Origin: Paragordius varius
Taxonomy: Eukaryota > Nematomorpha
Assembly: GCA_964247055.1 (NCBI GenBank)
Contig: OZ176053.1
Coordinates: 3,534,001-3,598,000 of the forward strand
DNA length: 64,000 nt
Direction: 5' to 3'
The translations under genes and the position numbers were made by a program. Within the stretch, counting starts at the first letter, position 1. Every line of letters starts with the position of its first letter. Shown here in pieces: positions 26,691-38,470 of this stretch. The notes under the pieces are model-generated. The model saw nothing but the letters and a program-made list of their open reading frames with translations, searched no databases and was not told where the DNA came from.

Positions 26691-26981
26691 TACCATTTAA
26701 CAATTTAAAATCACCCTTGAACAATTCAAATTCACCCACGAACAATAAATTCAACTTCAAATTTTTTTGAGATTTAAAATTACCTAGATTTTAGTATATT
26801 TTAAAAAAATAAATTTTTTAAATTAAATGATACTGAAAAATATAAACTATGCCATAAAGATATATTTCATATCAATATGAATTATATTTGTTTAAAAACA
26901 CATAATTTATTTTTAGGGTGAATTTAAATTGTTCAAAGGTGAATTTGATTTGTTAAAGGGTGAATTGGAATTGTAAATGGT
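26691..26981. mobile_element. MITE with internal GTGAATTT..GTTCAA repeats, copy B
   Basis: Inverted-repeat element of about 290 bp. The left arm is TACCATTTAACAATTTAAAA with CACCCTTGAACAATTCAAAT; the right arm ends GAATTGGAATTGTAAATGGT. The middle holds AAACACATAATTTATTTT. It belongs to the same family as 12011-12270 and 52978-53276, and has no ORF. Confidence 0.75.
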
Positions 26982-27151
26982 ATGTTCAAGGTAATAAGCT
27001 AACTTTAAAAATATGCTTTCTTTAGTCTTTTTAACACATTGCACAAAAATAAAAAAAAGGTAAAATTTCAGCTCAAACATTTTCGCTGCCATTTTTTTCT
27101 TTATTTTTTTTAAATCGCCAATGTAAATCTATATATTTATAAAAATGGAAA

Positions 27152-27972
27152 ATGCTGGCTTTGTGATCTGGTACAGGAAAACCGGTAGACCCAATCAAAT
27201 ATAAATATCGAAAAAATATAATCATTAATAAATGTCCCGAAAATAGCTTCGCCCTTTTTTTGAAATAGGCCCCCAGTTCGGGCCACCCCGTATGAAAAAC
27301 GGGTTTTTTTTGAAAACAGAAGTCTACAAAAATCGTGTTTTTGAGACAATTTTACGGAGAACGTGTTGGACCATTCAATTTCAAATATGATTTTTGTTTA
27401 CTTATTTTCGATTGCGCCGAACATAGTCGAGTCAATTTTTTAATTTAGGCCCTCTTTTTACCTTCTCCCCCCGTAAAATGCCATTTTTTTCAAAAAACTA
27501 AGTCCACAAAAATAATTTTTTAAATCGATTTTTTGCCCAAGGTATGAGACTGTAAAAACTCAATATGGATTCCACTTATTCCCTGTTAAAAGGCAAAAAT
27601 TTTAGTCCACCGTTTATTTGATGATAGCTGCTGGGTAAGGAGCTACCCGCTAAAAACTGATTTTTCATATAACTTTGTGATCTGTTTCCGGAAAACCGGT
27701 GAACCCAATCAAATCCAAATATCGAAAAAATATAATCATTAATAAATGTCCCGACAATAGCTTCGCCCTTTTTTGAAATAGGCCCCCAGTTCGGGCCCAC
27801 CCCGTGTGAAAAATGGGTTAAGTCAATTTTCCGGAGAACGTGTTGGACCATTCAGTTTCAAATATGATTTTTGTTTACTTATTTTCGGTTGTGCCGACCA
27901 TAGTCGTCTCGCTTTTTTAATTTAGTCCCACTTTTTACCCGCTCCCCCCGTAAAATGCCATTCCCCCCCCCC
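27152..27972. repeat. Tandem duplication, two units of about 0.5 kb, GC-richer than surroundings
   Basis: Unit 1 (about 27152-27493) and unit 2 (about 27666-27972) share long identical blocks, such as GAACGTGTTGGACCATTCA, AATAAATGTCCCGA.AATAGC and CCCCCGTAAAATGCCATT. The offset is 514 bp at the left and 477 bp at the right, so one unit has lost about 37 bp. The composition differs from the flanks, and a poly-C run follows. No coding function is apparent. It could be part of a satellite or an unrecognised mobile element. Confidence 0.75.
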
Positions 27973-29315
27973 AGAAGTCCGAAGGACTTCCTCGGGCTGC
28001 GTAGCAGCACGAGATTTACGCTAGTAATTAATAAAAGATTAGCTACATTCCATCAAAATTGATATTTGTAATTAATATCAGTTGTTGGTTTCAAACCGTG
28101 TTTCGATGTCACGATTTCTCTATAAGACACAAAACTGTTAAAATATAAGTTTTTCTTATATAATACATGAGAACAGTGTTTGAAAAACAGTATTTTACAG
28201 AATTGAGCTTTTAGATGTAAATTACCCCAATAAATCAACATGTTATTAAGTGTTAAAATGCACGAAACCAACTAATGCATAAGTTTTATTATTTATTAAA
28301 TTTAAACAAAAAATTGCTACATAATAATATTTTCTACAATAAATTTCTTTATTTTTTGTAACAATATTATATCACATGATAGCCATATGCATATATTTTT
28401 TGACTCGATTTCATTAAAAGCGGTTACAGGAATCACGGTTATGAATTCATTTAAAAACTGTTATACCTAACCGTAGTCGAAATCGAATTGAAATTAAATT
28501 ACTCATTACAGTATTCACATTTGTGCTAGCTTTTTTACATTATTGATGGTTAATTGGCAACACAGCAGTGTATGGGTAAAAACAACAAAATAATTATAAA
28601 CAATTTTGTTCTGACTTACAATTTGTTTTTTGATTAGTTATGGAAAAAATTACCATAAAATGATGGCGAGATTCGAGAAAAAAACACTTGTAACGTTAAT
28701 ATTTTTCGCAAATTAAAACTAACGTTTAAGTTTAATAGTCTGCCGATTTGTTTCGGCTAAATAAATGTTTTTATATCTATGTACAAAGTGTGAAAAAATT
28801 TGATTTCTTGCACACCTATTTTAATTAAACTAAAAATGAGAACACCATAATTCTTTTTTTACTAATTATGTTTTTAAAATTTTAATGTTTTATCTATAAT
28901 AATGATTTATTTTTAGTTGAAATCAATGTAGATTATTTATTTTAACATATTTTATCAATCAACGAACACTGGTTCCATTTTCACCCACAGAATTTATGAT
29001 GTGAGATGCCATCTTTTCTAAAAACCAGTTCTACAGTTGCCTATGGATTTAGATTAAACAACGATAAAAATACTAATATGGAAAATAATTTTATTTATAC
29101 CGATAATCGGAATATAATTTTATCACACTAAAACCTTTATTATTATACCGCAATATATACGCATGTATATATATATATACACTGGTGTTTTATGGCATCT
29201 TTATTTCTTCGAATCCATATGAAACCAATATAATTAACGAGATGATATGATATGATTACTATATAAAATAATAACGTAAATAGTGTGCGCGTTCGTCTTC
29301 CAATAATAATGCTGC
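27973..29315. other. AT-rich intergenic stretch
   Basis: No supported exon, repeat pair or RNA gene was seen. The sequence just before 29316 may hold the 5' UTR or promoter of the next gene, but no clear signal was identified. Confidence 0.4.
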
Positions 29316-30294
29316 ATGCAAACGTTATCGGAGATAAAATATACATCAGCCTTTAATTCAATCGTAAATTCCATACTTTTAACAGCTAATCCATTTGCTA
29401 ATCAGGATTACAGTAAAATCTCTGCTCTGCAACGTGCAAACAGTGATGTTAATCAATTCATCATAAATGTTGGATTACTCATATTTTTATTTGGTATCAT
29501 ACTTACCACTCTGTTCACCGTAGTTTTGTGCATACGAAGGCGCGTAGATAAGGCTATGAAAAATACTAAACCAAAAATTATTGCAAATACCCTTGATGCT
29601 AACAAAACGAATAATGCTAAAGAAATAACTCCCATCAAGGATAAAGCAAAAAGTGATAAGATACCAAATGTGGCAGCAAACACCTTAAATTTAAACGCTT
29701 CCGCCGCAAACCCAAATGTCCCAAATCTAGGGTACTGCTTTTTATAAGCCGGATAAGGGGCAAATTTATTACTTTTTATCGGAGTAACTTTTAAAGATAG
29801 AGTAACAGTTACTTAATTGGAAAATTTAAGATTCCATGATTTGATGCCACCTTAATTATAATACTAGTAATCTTAAAATCGGTAGCCATACTAAATTTGC
29901 ACGCTAAGTTTAATATTGTGGAATAATAGGATAACAGTTAACTACTGTTAAAAGATAAATGTATTTTTAACTCATGTGTAAAAGTGAATAACTATTTCGT
30001 AGACTTTAAGTAATCAAGGTCATTTCCAAAATTAATCATGCATGGATAAAAAAAGATTTTAAAGATTTAAAATTAATGAGAAACAATAGGTGTTCCCAAT
30101 TATTTTAAATTGATTTTATGGCCAATCATCCCTCTATTTAACTATTGCTTGCTAAAAAAGATTGTATAAATTACATTTCTCGTTACATTTTTACACCAAA
30201 AACAAATGAATTGTTTACTATTGTTTAAGAGTGTTTTTTGACCTTGATGTGTTAACTATCATTGGACACAACATTGAAAGTTTAACTTATGTTT

Positions 30295-30348
<54 letters not shown>

Positions 30349-33300
30349 AAATAATTTATTTGTAATTTTAATATACATGTCTTTGGCTTTATCCGAATTT
30401 ATTCTTCAAAAAATAATTGATATGCCAAACTTGAAAATTTAATCTTTCCATAATAATATAGAAAAAGTATTTTGGTATTAGTTCTAAAAAAATAGAAGAA
30501 GCAATATATATAAAAAAACAAATTAACAAATAAAGATTATTCATACAAACACAATCCAAATTAACCATATTGATAACAGGGGTCAAATGCACGGGCCGCA
30601 TTTTTGATTCAAAAAATCGCGCTATTGGCGTTTTATTAAATTTATCTGGTTCCAATTATTAATTATGCATCAATATATTACCATCTATTTTATCAACTTT
30701 TGTTAGTTAACGAAATTTGGGGGCCCTTTTTAAGAATTTGCTTGAGAAATATTAAAATTTTAAATTTTTCGAAATTTTCCACGCGTTGCACACAATCCGG
30801 AGGGGCGCCATTAGGACACCCGTGTTTTGAAAGCTTTGTAGTTTTGAGTTTTTTAAACGGTTTAAAAATATAAAATTTTACTTTTTATAGTAGTCAAGCG
30901 TTGCCTTTAAAAAAGACACCTAGCCTTATCATACAGGATATCATTGAAGATTTACCTGAAGATTTAAAAATCACAATTGATGAATATGAATCGTGTTGGA
31001 TGAAAAAGGGCTACAATTATTCAGAAAGCCCAAACAACCAAGGATTATTGAGTAGTATACCCATATTTTAATTTATAACATTCTAATCAAATCTTCTTGT
31101 TCATGTTACCGGCAATTTATAAGAATTAATTTTTATTTAAAAAAATTGCAAATTTTTAGCGCTTTATTCTATAAGGTGAAAATATATGCCTCCACATATA
31201 TTTATATTAATATAACAAACATATTAAAGTATTTATGAAGTTTTATTGGATATTGTTTGCATGCAAAATAAACTTTTTTAATTTAAATTTATTTATAACA
31301 AGCAAGAAAATTCTAACGATATACCTAAAACCATTCCTGCTACTCCTACTCCTAATAATAATAGTAAAAATGCACCAACAGAAGATATTTTGGACAAATA
31401 CCAAGCGTTTTACATGTCCAAATTGCAATCACAAAATACCACAACTGATATACGCATTCCTGAAACTAATTCTAAACCTAAACCAGAGGTAGAAGTTGCC
31501 ACAACGAAATCTATCGAACCTTCCCTAAGACCAAAAATTGATACTGATACAAAAGTTCAAGAAAAAAATATGACGAGCGTCGTCCCACCCAATGTGATAG
31601 AACCCAATAAATCCGTGCCTAATCCTATACCCAAGATTGAAACTATAACAGTTGCAACAGTAAAAGAAACAAAACCGACAGACGTAATATCTTTATTATC
31701 ATGTATAAAAATTTTTGAGTTTGACTTTTTGCTTATTCTAAAGGGTAACGAATTAAATTGTGTTACTTTTCCCTCAAAAAACTTTACCTTATGCCTACCT
31801 ACCTTTAAACCACACGGTCATGATGATAAAATTTTGCATACTTTTTAGAATAGAAAGCTTTATGGTAGCCATTCTACTACCACGCCTTTTAAATTTTTCG
31901 TTTCGGGATTAATTTAAAGATAATAATAATATTTTTGCTATCAAAATATAAATTATATAATCCCCACAAAAATAAAACGCTTATATTATTAAATTTATCA
32001 TTACAATCTATGAGCCAGGCATTTCAAGGAGAGCCGGCTCAAGTAGCCTACCCTTAAGAAATTTGAGATAAAAACTTTAAGCGATTTTCGTAGATTAAGA
32101 AATTTAAACCTTATTGCCAAAAAGTAGGAAAATATGGAGGTATAGAGTATATATTGAGCTGCTATTCAAATGGTTTATAATGTTTTAAAATATATTTTTT
32201 TAAATCCAAAAAGATAGTGCCTAAAATTTGGAACCTAATTTTTACTGGTTGAAGTTAAATCTGTCGACATATGAAACTAAACTATCTCGATTATTCGATA
32301 TGAAGGATTGCATATTTAAGTTTATAAAGAATTGGTGTTGCCTTTATATCATTAATATTATCATTTCAATGTCAAAATAAAGGAATCATATTTTAAATTA
32401 TAGCGAGTTTCAAGAATATCAAAGGTTGATCTTTAAAAAAGATATACCACACATTAGCGATTAAAAAATAACTTCATTCTGAAAGCTTTAATTGGCCCAA
32501 TTTAAAGCGTTTCAATATAGGGATTCCTGTTTCTTTTTAAAATATTTATAATCTTCATCTTATTTCTTTGCAGCCAAAATTTTTTATTCATAAAATTAAA
32601 TAAAATTGTTTTGATTATATAAAGTTATATATATGTATATATACCATTTATACCTCGACTTCCCCCTTAAACACTATAATTTCGGCTAATTTAACCTATT
32701 ATTCATATATTTTTTTATGGCTAGTATATAACCTTTTTTTGTACTATGTTAATAAACAAAGTTTTATTTTTTTAAAATACCAAAAAGTAAATTTTGATTT
32801 CCGAGAACTTAATTTATTTAGTGTGAATTTGTAATGTTTGAGGGTTGATGTGAAGTGTTTAAGGGTAAATTTGAAATGTAATTGATTTATAACACTAGAT
32901 AACAAATTTTTCTGCCACTCGAGTTTTTTGCACTGATATTTATTATCATTTTAACAGTAAATCCGAATCAAAAATTATAATTCCAACTAAGAATTTTGTA
33001 TAATTTGATTTTTTTGATTATCCGTCTATCAAAATTTTGCTAAATTTTTTAAAAAATATACAACAAATGCCCATTTGTAATATATCTTATAAAATGCATA
33101 TTAATATATTTCATCAATATTGGACATTGGAAGAAACGAGCGAAGCGAGAGCGTTTTTTCTATTTTTAAAATTAATGGCTGAAAATAGCATTAACTTTGT
33201 CTTGATGGCAATGGAAGTCCAAAAATAGATAACACAAGAAAGTTTTCTGAAACACTTATTTATTGCTTTTATGTCATTCAAAACAGCTATTTTATGTTTT

Positions 33301-34437
33301 TTGTTTTTAAAAAATTACCATGTCAACATATTATTTTGTTTTCTTTAAAAGGCTTATAATTTCGAAATTTCAACTAAAAACAAAGTTTAAAGCATTTTTT
33401 TTATTTTTTTAACAATTATGTTATAAACTTGCAGTTATAAGCATTTTTGTATCCACTAGATAAAATACTTTTCGCAATAATAATTGTTGTTTAAAAAGCA
33501 AACCAAAAGCTTTTTTAAAGATTTTTATTTTTTTAAAATAATTGATATGATTTTTAAATTAGTTTGTCTGTGAAAATTTTTGACTTATTTAAGGGTTAAA
33601 AATTTGATCATATAAACCCAAATAACTTTTACATCAGATTGATTTAAATGACCTACTATCATTCGAAAGATAGTTTTTCGCGCTCTTTTGAATGGTATAA
33701 AATACATGGCTCTATATCTCAACCTTATTTTGAAAATAAAGCTTTATTGTTAAATCGGGGCTAAGAATCACCTATAAACCCTAATAAAAAAAATTCTTAG
33801 GTGTTAAACCAATTATTTTTATATACATTTTATGTACTTGAATGAAATAAATTTTAAATTTTTAAGAATGGCAGTTAAAAGCCCAAATTTGTTGTCTACT
33901 GTATTTAGCAAATATAATTGATATTTATAATCAGATGCTCATGAATTTGATTTTTGTCATTAATTTCAATACAAGTTAAAAAAATTATTCCAAAATTTTG
34001 AAGGATTATATTTTGACTATGAAAAATCACTCGTTGTATTTCAGTATGACTTAAAGTAAAATTTTAGTATATTAAGAATTTCTTTACATGTCAATAAGGG
34101 AATAATGCTTTTAACACAACATGAGTAAACTTTAAACTATGTTTAATATGTCAACCACACCTTAAATATTAACTAACTCATGACTGCAATTACAAAGTTT
34201 TATAATGCAAACCACATTAATATTGTATTACACGAATTTGTTGACTGCATTTAGACTACTACGCCCAACAATGTCTTAATACGCCGCCAATCAGCCCTAG
34301 TTACCAAAGCAAAAGAATCCAAACCCGATAAAAAGACAACGACAGAAAAAGGGAAGAATGTCCACCCCAACACAAATGTTGCAGGAACGGCGACTGATGA
34401 AGAGGCACACAATTACTATTATTACGGAGAAGAATAA
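29316..34437 (+). CDS. Single-pass membrane protein of unknown family (4 exons)
   Basis: Proposed exons: 29316-29731, 30891-31054, 31307-31683, 34255-34437. All phases close and give 379 residues. The protein has about 47 N-terminal residues without an evident signal peptide. One strong membrane helix follows (about 48-73, GLLIFLFGIILTTLFTVVLC) and ends in RRR, which places the tail in the cytosol. The long tail is rich in Lys, Pro, Thr and Asn, with an acidic patch in exon 2 (QDIIEDLPEDLKITIDEYE) and a Tyr-rich end (NYYYYGEE). I do not recognise the family. The exon 3 acceptor has a weak pyrimidine tract, and the exon 2 edges are uncertain by one codon. Intron 3 (2.57 kb) could hide another exon. 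It lies tail to tail with the Ly6 gene. Confidence 0.6.
30297..30346. repeat. (AT)n microsatellite, about 50 bp
   Basis: This is an uninterrupted TA dinucleotide run inside intron 1 of the unknown membrane-protein gene, one of the two longest in the window. Confidence 0.95.
30577..30640 (+). repeat. hAT-like element end
   Basis: The stretch starts CAGGGGTCAAATGCACGGGC and continues into CGCATTTTTGATTCAAAAAA. The same blocks occur at 50169, so this is a second, shorter remnant of that family. Confidence 0.45.
32811..32892. repeat. Half copy of the GTGAATTT..GTTCAA MITE
   Basis: TAATTTATTTAGTGTGAATT is followed by TTTAAGGGTAAATTTGAAAT. This matches one arm of the elements at 12011, 26691 and 52978; the opposite arm is not seen. 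Confidence 0.5.
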
Positions 34438-34720
34438 AAATATAAACAAATATAATAACCACAGTGTACCTATACATTAATACAATTTTGTGTTTTATTT
34501 AGTTAGTATATATATGTATGTATATGTACAAAAATAAAATTTATGAGAGAGAGAAAGATGACTTAAGGCAATCTCACATATTTATAACCAAATTATACAT
34601 TGGAATTGTATTGCATTAAAAAGTTTGCCTGAAACCAACAAAATATATGTATATTTCATCACAAACAAAATACAAATTAATTGGTGTAGATAAAAAGCGA
34701 CTAGCTTGTATGGTAGCATA

Positions 34721-35188
34721 TTAGATAGACTTAAAATATAAAATGCTTATAAAAGGAAGCGATATTAATAAAAATAATGGCTTGTTTATAGTCATTGCAA
34801 AATTACATCCATCTCGAGCACAAGAACAGTAGTAACCCTTGGTGCCACTTTCCTTAGTGTTGGTACACCCCTCAGGTTTATATGAATCAATTTTCCAAGC
34901 ACAATACCTCGTAATCCTAGGCTTTTTATCATCTAAAAGTTATAAAAATTCTTTACCATTTATTTCGGTTGTTATTTTTCGACATGCAATGGCCTGCAAA
35001 CCGGCATTGTAAGCCCGACCGGCAGTAGAACAATCAACTAAGTAATTTTTGTAGTTATCGATACAATCTTCATTTTTATTACTATTGCATTCATAACATT
35101 TTAGTGATTTTACACCTAAATTATATAGATAAACTTCACTTAAAATTTGATTTAAGGCTGTAAAAATTAATATTCCCAATATAAACAT
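34721..35188 (-). CDS. Ly6/quiver-type GPI-anchored three-finger protein
   Basis: Exon 1 is 34957-35188 and exon 2 is 34721-34932, giving 147 residues. A hydrophobic leader (MFILGILIFTALNQIL) precedes the cysteine-rich Ly6 fold: CYEC (31-34), C42, C53, CRKI (69-72), then RYCAW, GCTNT and the closing YYCSCARDGCN. A hydrophobic C-terminus (PLFLLISLPFISIL) suggests cleavage and GPI attachment. CRKI...CxW...CxCxxDGCN is the pattern of the invertebrate quiver/sleepless-like group, several members of which modulate channels or nicotinic receptors. The exact partner is unknown. The intron implied by the frame is only 24 nt (34933-34956, GTAAAG...TTTTAG). Without splicing, the frame stops inside it. 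Confidence 0.85.
34933..34956 (-). other. Apparent 24-nt intron of the Ly6 gene
   Basis: The donor AATG|GTAAAG and acceptor CTTTTAG|AT are only 24 nt apart. Its removal joins EING to DDKKPRITRYCAW in frame and restores a family-typical Ly6 middle; retention gives a stop. No other phase-compatible splice pair was found nearby. Confidence 0.55.
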
Positions 35189-35714
35189 ATTAAGGTCACA
35201 TGGAATTACAAACCTCCTCGAAACAAAAATTTAAAAAAAAATATACTCAAAACGCAGTATATATAAAATATAACTTTATAAATAATAAAAGAGATTTGAC
35301 ATTCCCAATTATAATCAATTGAGTGATTTAAATAATTTATATTAGTTAAAGATCATTGTTCAGTATCAACAAATAATATTTGTTTTCTTATAGTTTTTTA
35401 GCATACTTGCGATAACACCAAATAAGTTCAAAAACATTCGCCAAATATATTTTCAAGCAATTAAATATCCATATTTTAATTTTTACAAATCTCTATTGTT
35501 AACTTTAACTAGCCGATTTAGGCTAACGAGTTTCAGCGCCAAAATATAATCATAAATAGTTTATGATAAAAGACATTCTTTGAAGCATTTTCCCTAAAAT
35601 TTTTTTATTATAGCAGCTAATGTTTTGAATAGATCATTTATAATATATTTTTATTTAAATGACAGACCCAAATTTAAAAGCAACATAAGTGGTTTGTTTA
35701 TCCATTAGAATATG
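35189..35714. other. Short AT-rich spacer upstream of the Ly6 gene
   Basis: Presumably it contains the Ly6 promoter and 5' UTR. No defined motif or exon could be supported. Confidence 0.35.
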
Positions 35715-36285
35715 CATTTGGTTACAACACATTCCTTTCAGTACTTTGATTCAAATTGGGGTAGATAAATCTCCCAGGTCTGTCTTAAATTATATAATTC
35801 AAAAAATATGGAATGAATTGATTCCATGGCAAATTGCACATTTATTACATTCATTAACCGAAATATATAAAAAATTTCATTCAAAATACTTGATATTACT
35901 TATTTTAAAACCTTCAAGGTTAAAATTTAGTCAGCATGACATGTGTGTATTAGCTAAATTTAAAAATAATACAACATAAACCACTTTTTCTGTTTCTATC
36001 AATGTTAGATGTGATTTAATAAAAAAATAACTTGCATTTTGGATTCAAAATCAAATAAACAGAATATTTTGGATAAATTTTGTAAAAGGAAAATGGCGTC
36101 GAAGTAGTTTGATATGGAACTTTTTTTCAAAACCAAATTTTATTTAGATATTTTGGTATATTTATATAATTTTTATTAGGATAGAAGCATAAATTTAATT
36201 GAAACCGTTTCTTTCAGTAGTTTTTCAAAAAAATTAACTTAATAGTCTGGGTTAAATACCCCAATTTGAATCGAAGTGTTAAAAT
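35715..36285 (+). mobile_element. Hairpin-TIR DNA transposon, copy 1
   Basis: Element of about 570 bp. Its left end reads ACTTTGATTCAAATTGGGGT and its right end ACCCCAATTTGAATCGAAGT. Each terminal repeat carries a short hairpin of the form GGGGTA(N6)TACCCC, imperfect in this copy. Internal landmarks are a CCATGG box, GACATGTGTG, ATGGCGTCGAAGTAGTTTGA and GGATAGAAGCATAAATT. No transposase is present, so it is non-autonomous. It lies head to head with the copy at 36785-37360. Confidence 0.7.
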
Positions 36286-36299
36286 AAGTAATATTATTT

Positions 36300-36475
36300 T
36301 TGAATAAATTTTTTTATATATTTCCGTTCATTAAAGTTATATAGGTGCAAATGTTTGCCATGGTTTCAATTCATTCCACATATTCAAAATATTTTATTTA
36401 AAACAGACCTGGGCTATCCAACTACCTCAATTAGAATCGAAGGACTGAAATGAATGTGTTGTATTTAATTGAGAG
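36300..36475 (-). repeat. Hairpin-TIR transposon, one-end fragment
   Basis: TGAATAAATTTTTTTATATA through ATGAATGTGTTGTATT repeats the end of the copy at 36785-37360 in the same orientation. It includes the CCATGG box and the GGCTATCCAACTACC hairpin, here imperfect. Confidence 0.6.
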
Positions 36476-36784
36476 AGTTGTTACTACTTTTGTGATAATG
36501 TCTTTATATAATACGCAACTTGCCCACATTATGGTAAAAAAATTTGAATTGCCAAATATTTTAATCCAGAGTATATTATAAAATAGATATGTTATATTTA
36601 AACAGGGAAAAATATTTTATAAAACTTTTTGATGTGGAATCTATAAGTTTCAATTTTATCCCCTTCTAAAATGGGATTTTTTAAGAACATATTCAAAGGG
36701 AAGTTATTTATTAACTTTAAGATAATTTTTATATTTGGAAAAATGCAAAGTTTGTTTATAAATTTGATTCAAACTTAATATGCT

Positions 36785-37360
36785 ACATCCTGCTCTATTA
36801 ACACTTTGATTCAAATTGGGGTATCTAAATACCCCAAACTAAATTTGAGTTAGGATTTTTAATAACCTACGGAATGAAACGGACCCAATTTAAATTTATG
36901 CTTCTATCTTAATAAAAATTATATAAATATGCCAAAATACGATAAAATTTTGTTTTGAAAAAAACGTTCCATGTCAAACTACTTCGACGCCATTTTTATT
37001 TTACAAAATTTTTGCATATCGTCTTCATTTAATTTTGAAGGTAAAATTAAAGCTAATTTTTTATTAACATCTAACAATGATAGAAATAGAAAGAGAGGGG
37101 TATTATGTATTATTTTTCAATTTTACCATTGCACACATGTCACGTTGACTAAATTTTTACCTTTCTATTTTAGCTTAAAAATCAGTTATATCAAATATTC
37201 TTGAATAAATTTTTTTTATTTCGCTTTATTAATGTTATAAAAGTGCACAATTTTGCCATGGCTTCGATTCCTTCCATTTTTTCAAGATTTTAATTTTAAA
37301 CAGGCCTGGGGTATTTAACTACCCCAATTTAAATCGAAGGATTAAAATGAATGTGTTGCC
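36785..37360 (-). mobile_element. Hairpin-TIR DNA transposon, copy 2 (inverted)
   Basis: All landmarks of copy 1 appear in reverse order: GGGGTATCTAAATACCCC at the left, then AATTTATGCTTCTATCTTAA, AAACTACTTCGACGCCATTT, CACACATGTCACGTTGACT, CCATGG and GGGGTATTTAACTACCCC at the right. Both hairpins here are perfect in their 6-bp stems. It has no transposase. Confidence 0.75.
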
Positions 37361-38039
37361 AAATGTCAAACCATGATAGGAACTGTATCCAAACACACTA
37401 GAATATATTAAAAACTTTTCTATATAAGAATGTCAACATTTCTCGTACCTCAAAAATTGGTTCGTTTTTGGAATTTGCGTGAATTTTTATTAATAAAACA
37501 ATTTCTATTTAACACTCCATGACTGCGGACATGTTGAGGAGGTTTTATGCAGAATTCTATCTACTACCTTTTTGAGAGCTATTATAATTGTATCAAACAT
37601 TGTTCCCGTATTATATAAAAAAGATCATATTTTTTACAGTTTTGACTTCTAGAGTCTAATCTAAATAGTGACAACTTTAAAACATGATATAGCTAAACAG
37701 AATTTTAATATCAATAAATATCAAGTTATTGCTATAAAAATGTAAACTGAAAGCTTATAAAGTTAATATTCACAATATAATTTATTTGCCTATTTCAGTC
37801 ACGAATTTAAAAAAATACAGAAAAAATTGGCGGCATATAGGTTTGAGATGTGGATTTTTAAAATATTCCATTTTAACCATAAAATTTTGCCAATGTGCCA
37901 AAGGCTGAAGAATGCATGTTTTTAAATTCGCCCTAAAACGTTAAACACTTTATTAGATATTCTAATTCCAAATCGGGATATCAAACTACCCCAAAAAGTC
38001 ATTAATGGCAACAAATATTTGAATATTAACGAGTCACCT

Positions 38040-38470
38040 GGATTTAACACATTCATTTGGGACAAATTAAAACGATTGCGAAAGTTGTGCATTTCTATAC
38101 CATTGATGCACCGAAATATAAAAAGAAAATTTAAAAAAAACTCTTTATTCTAAATGTACAAATTTAGTTAACATGACATGTGTGCTTTATATTAGATGTT
38201 ATTCATATAAAATATTAGCTATATTTTAGCGTTATAATCAAATATTCCCGATATATTGCAAGAATGTTGTGTAAAAATGGCGTTCAAGTATGATAAGGAG
38301 ATTTTTTCAATAATTTTTTTCAGACATATATCCTTATATAATATTTATTAGGATAGAAGCATAAATTAAAATTGAAACCGTTTTTTTCAGTAGTTATTTT
38401 AATCAACTTAAATATAGTCTGGGGTCTCTAGATACCCAAACTCAAATAATTTTGATCAAAATTTTCGGAT
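38040..38470 (+). mobile_element. Hairpin-TIR DNA transposon, copy 3 (diverged)
   Basis: AACACATTCATTT, AGTTAACATGACATGTGTG, AAATGGCGTTCAAGTATGAT and GGATAGAAGCATAAATT keep the order of copy 1. The ends are decayed (GGGGTCTCTAGATACCC). A separate hairpin-like scrap lies near 37970. Confidence 0.55.

Noticed and set aside
29453-29683. Reverse-strand hydrophobic open frame
   Set aside because: It mirrors the membrane-helix exon of the plus-strand gene at 29316; the plus frame has multi-exon phase support.
30297-30346. AT-run as a possible CRISPR or structured array
   Set aside because: It is a simple dinucleotide microsatellite without spacers; no CRISPR-like array occurs in the window.
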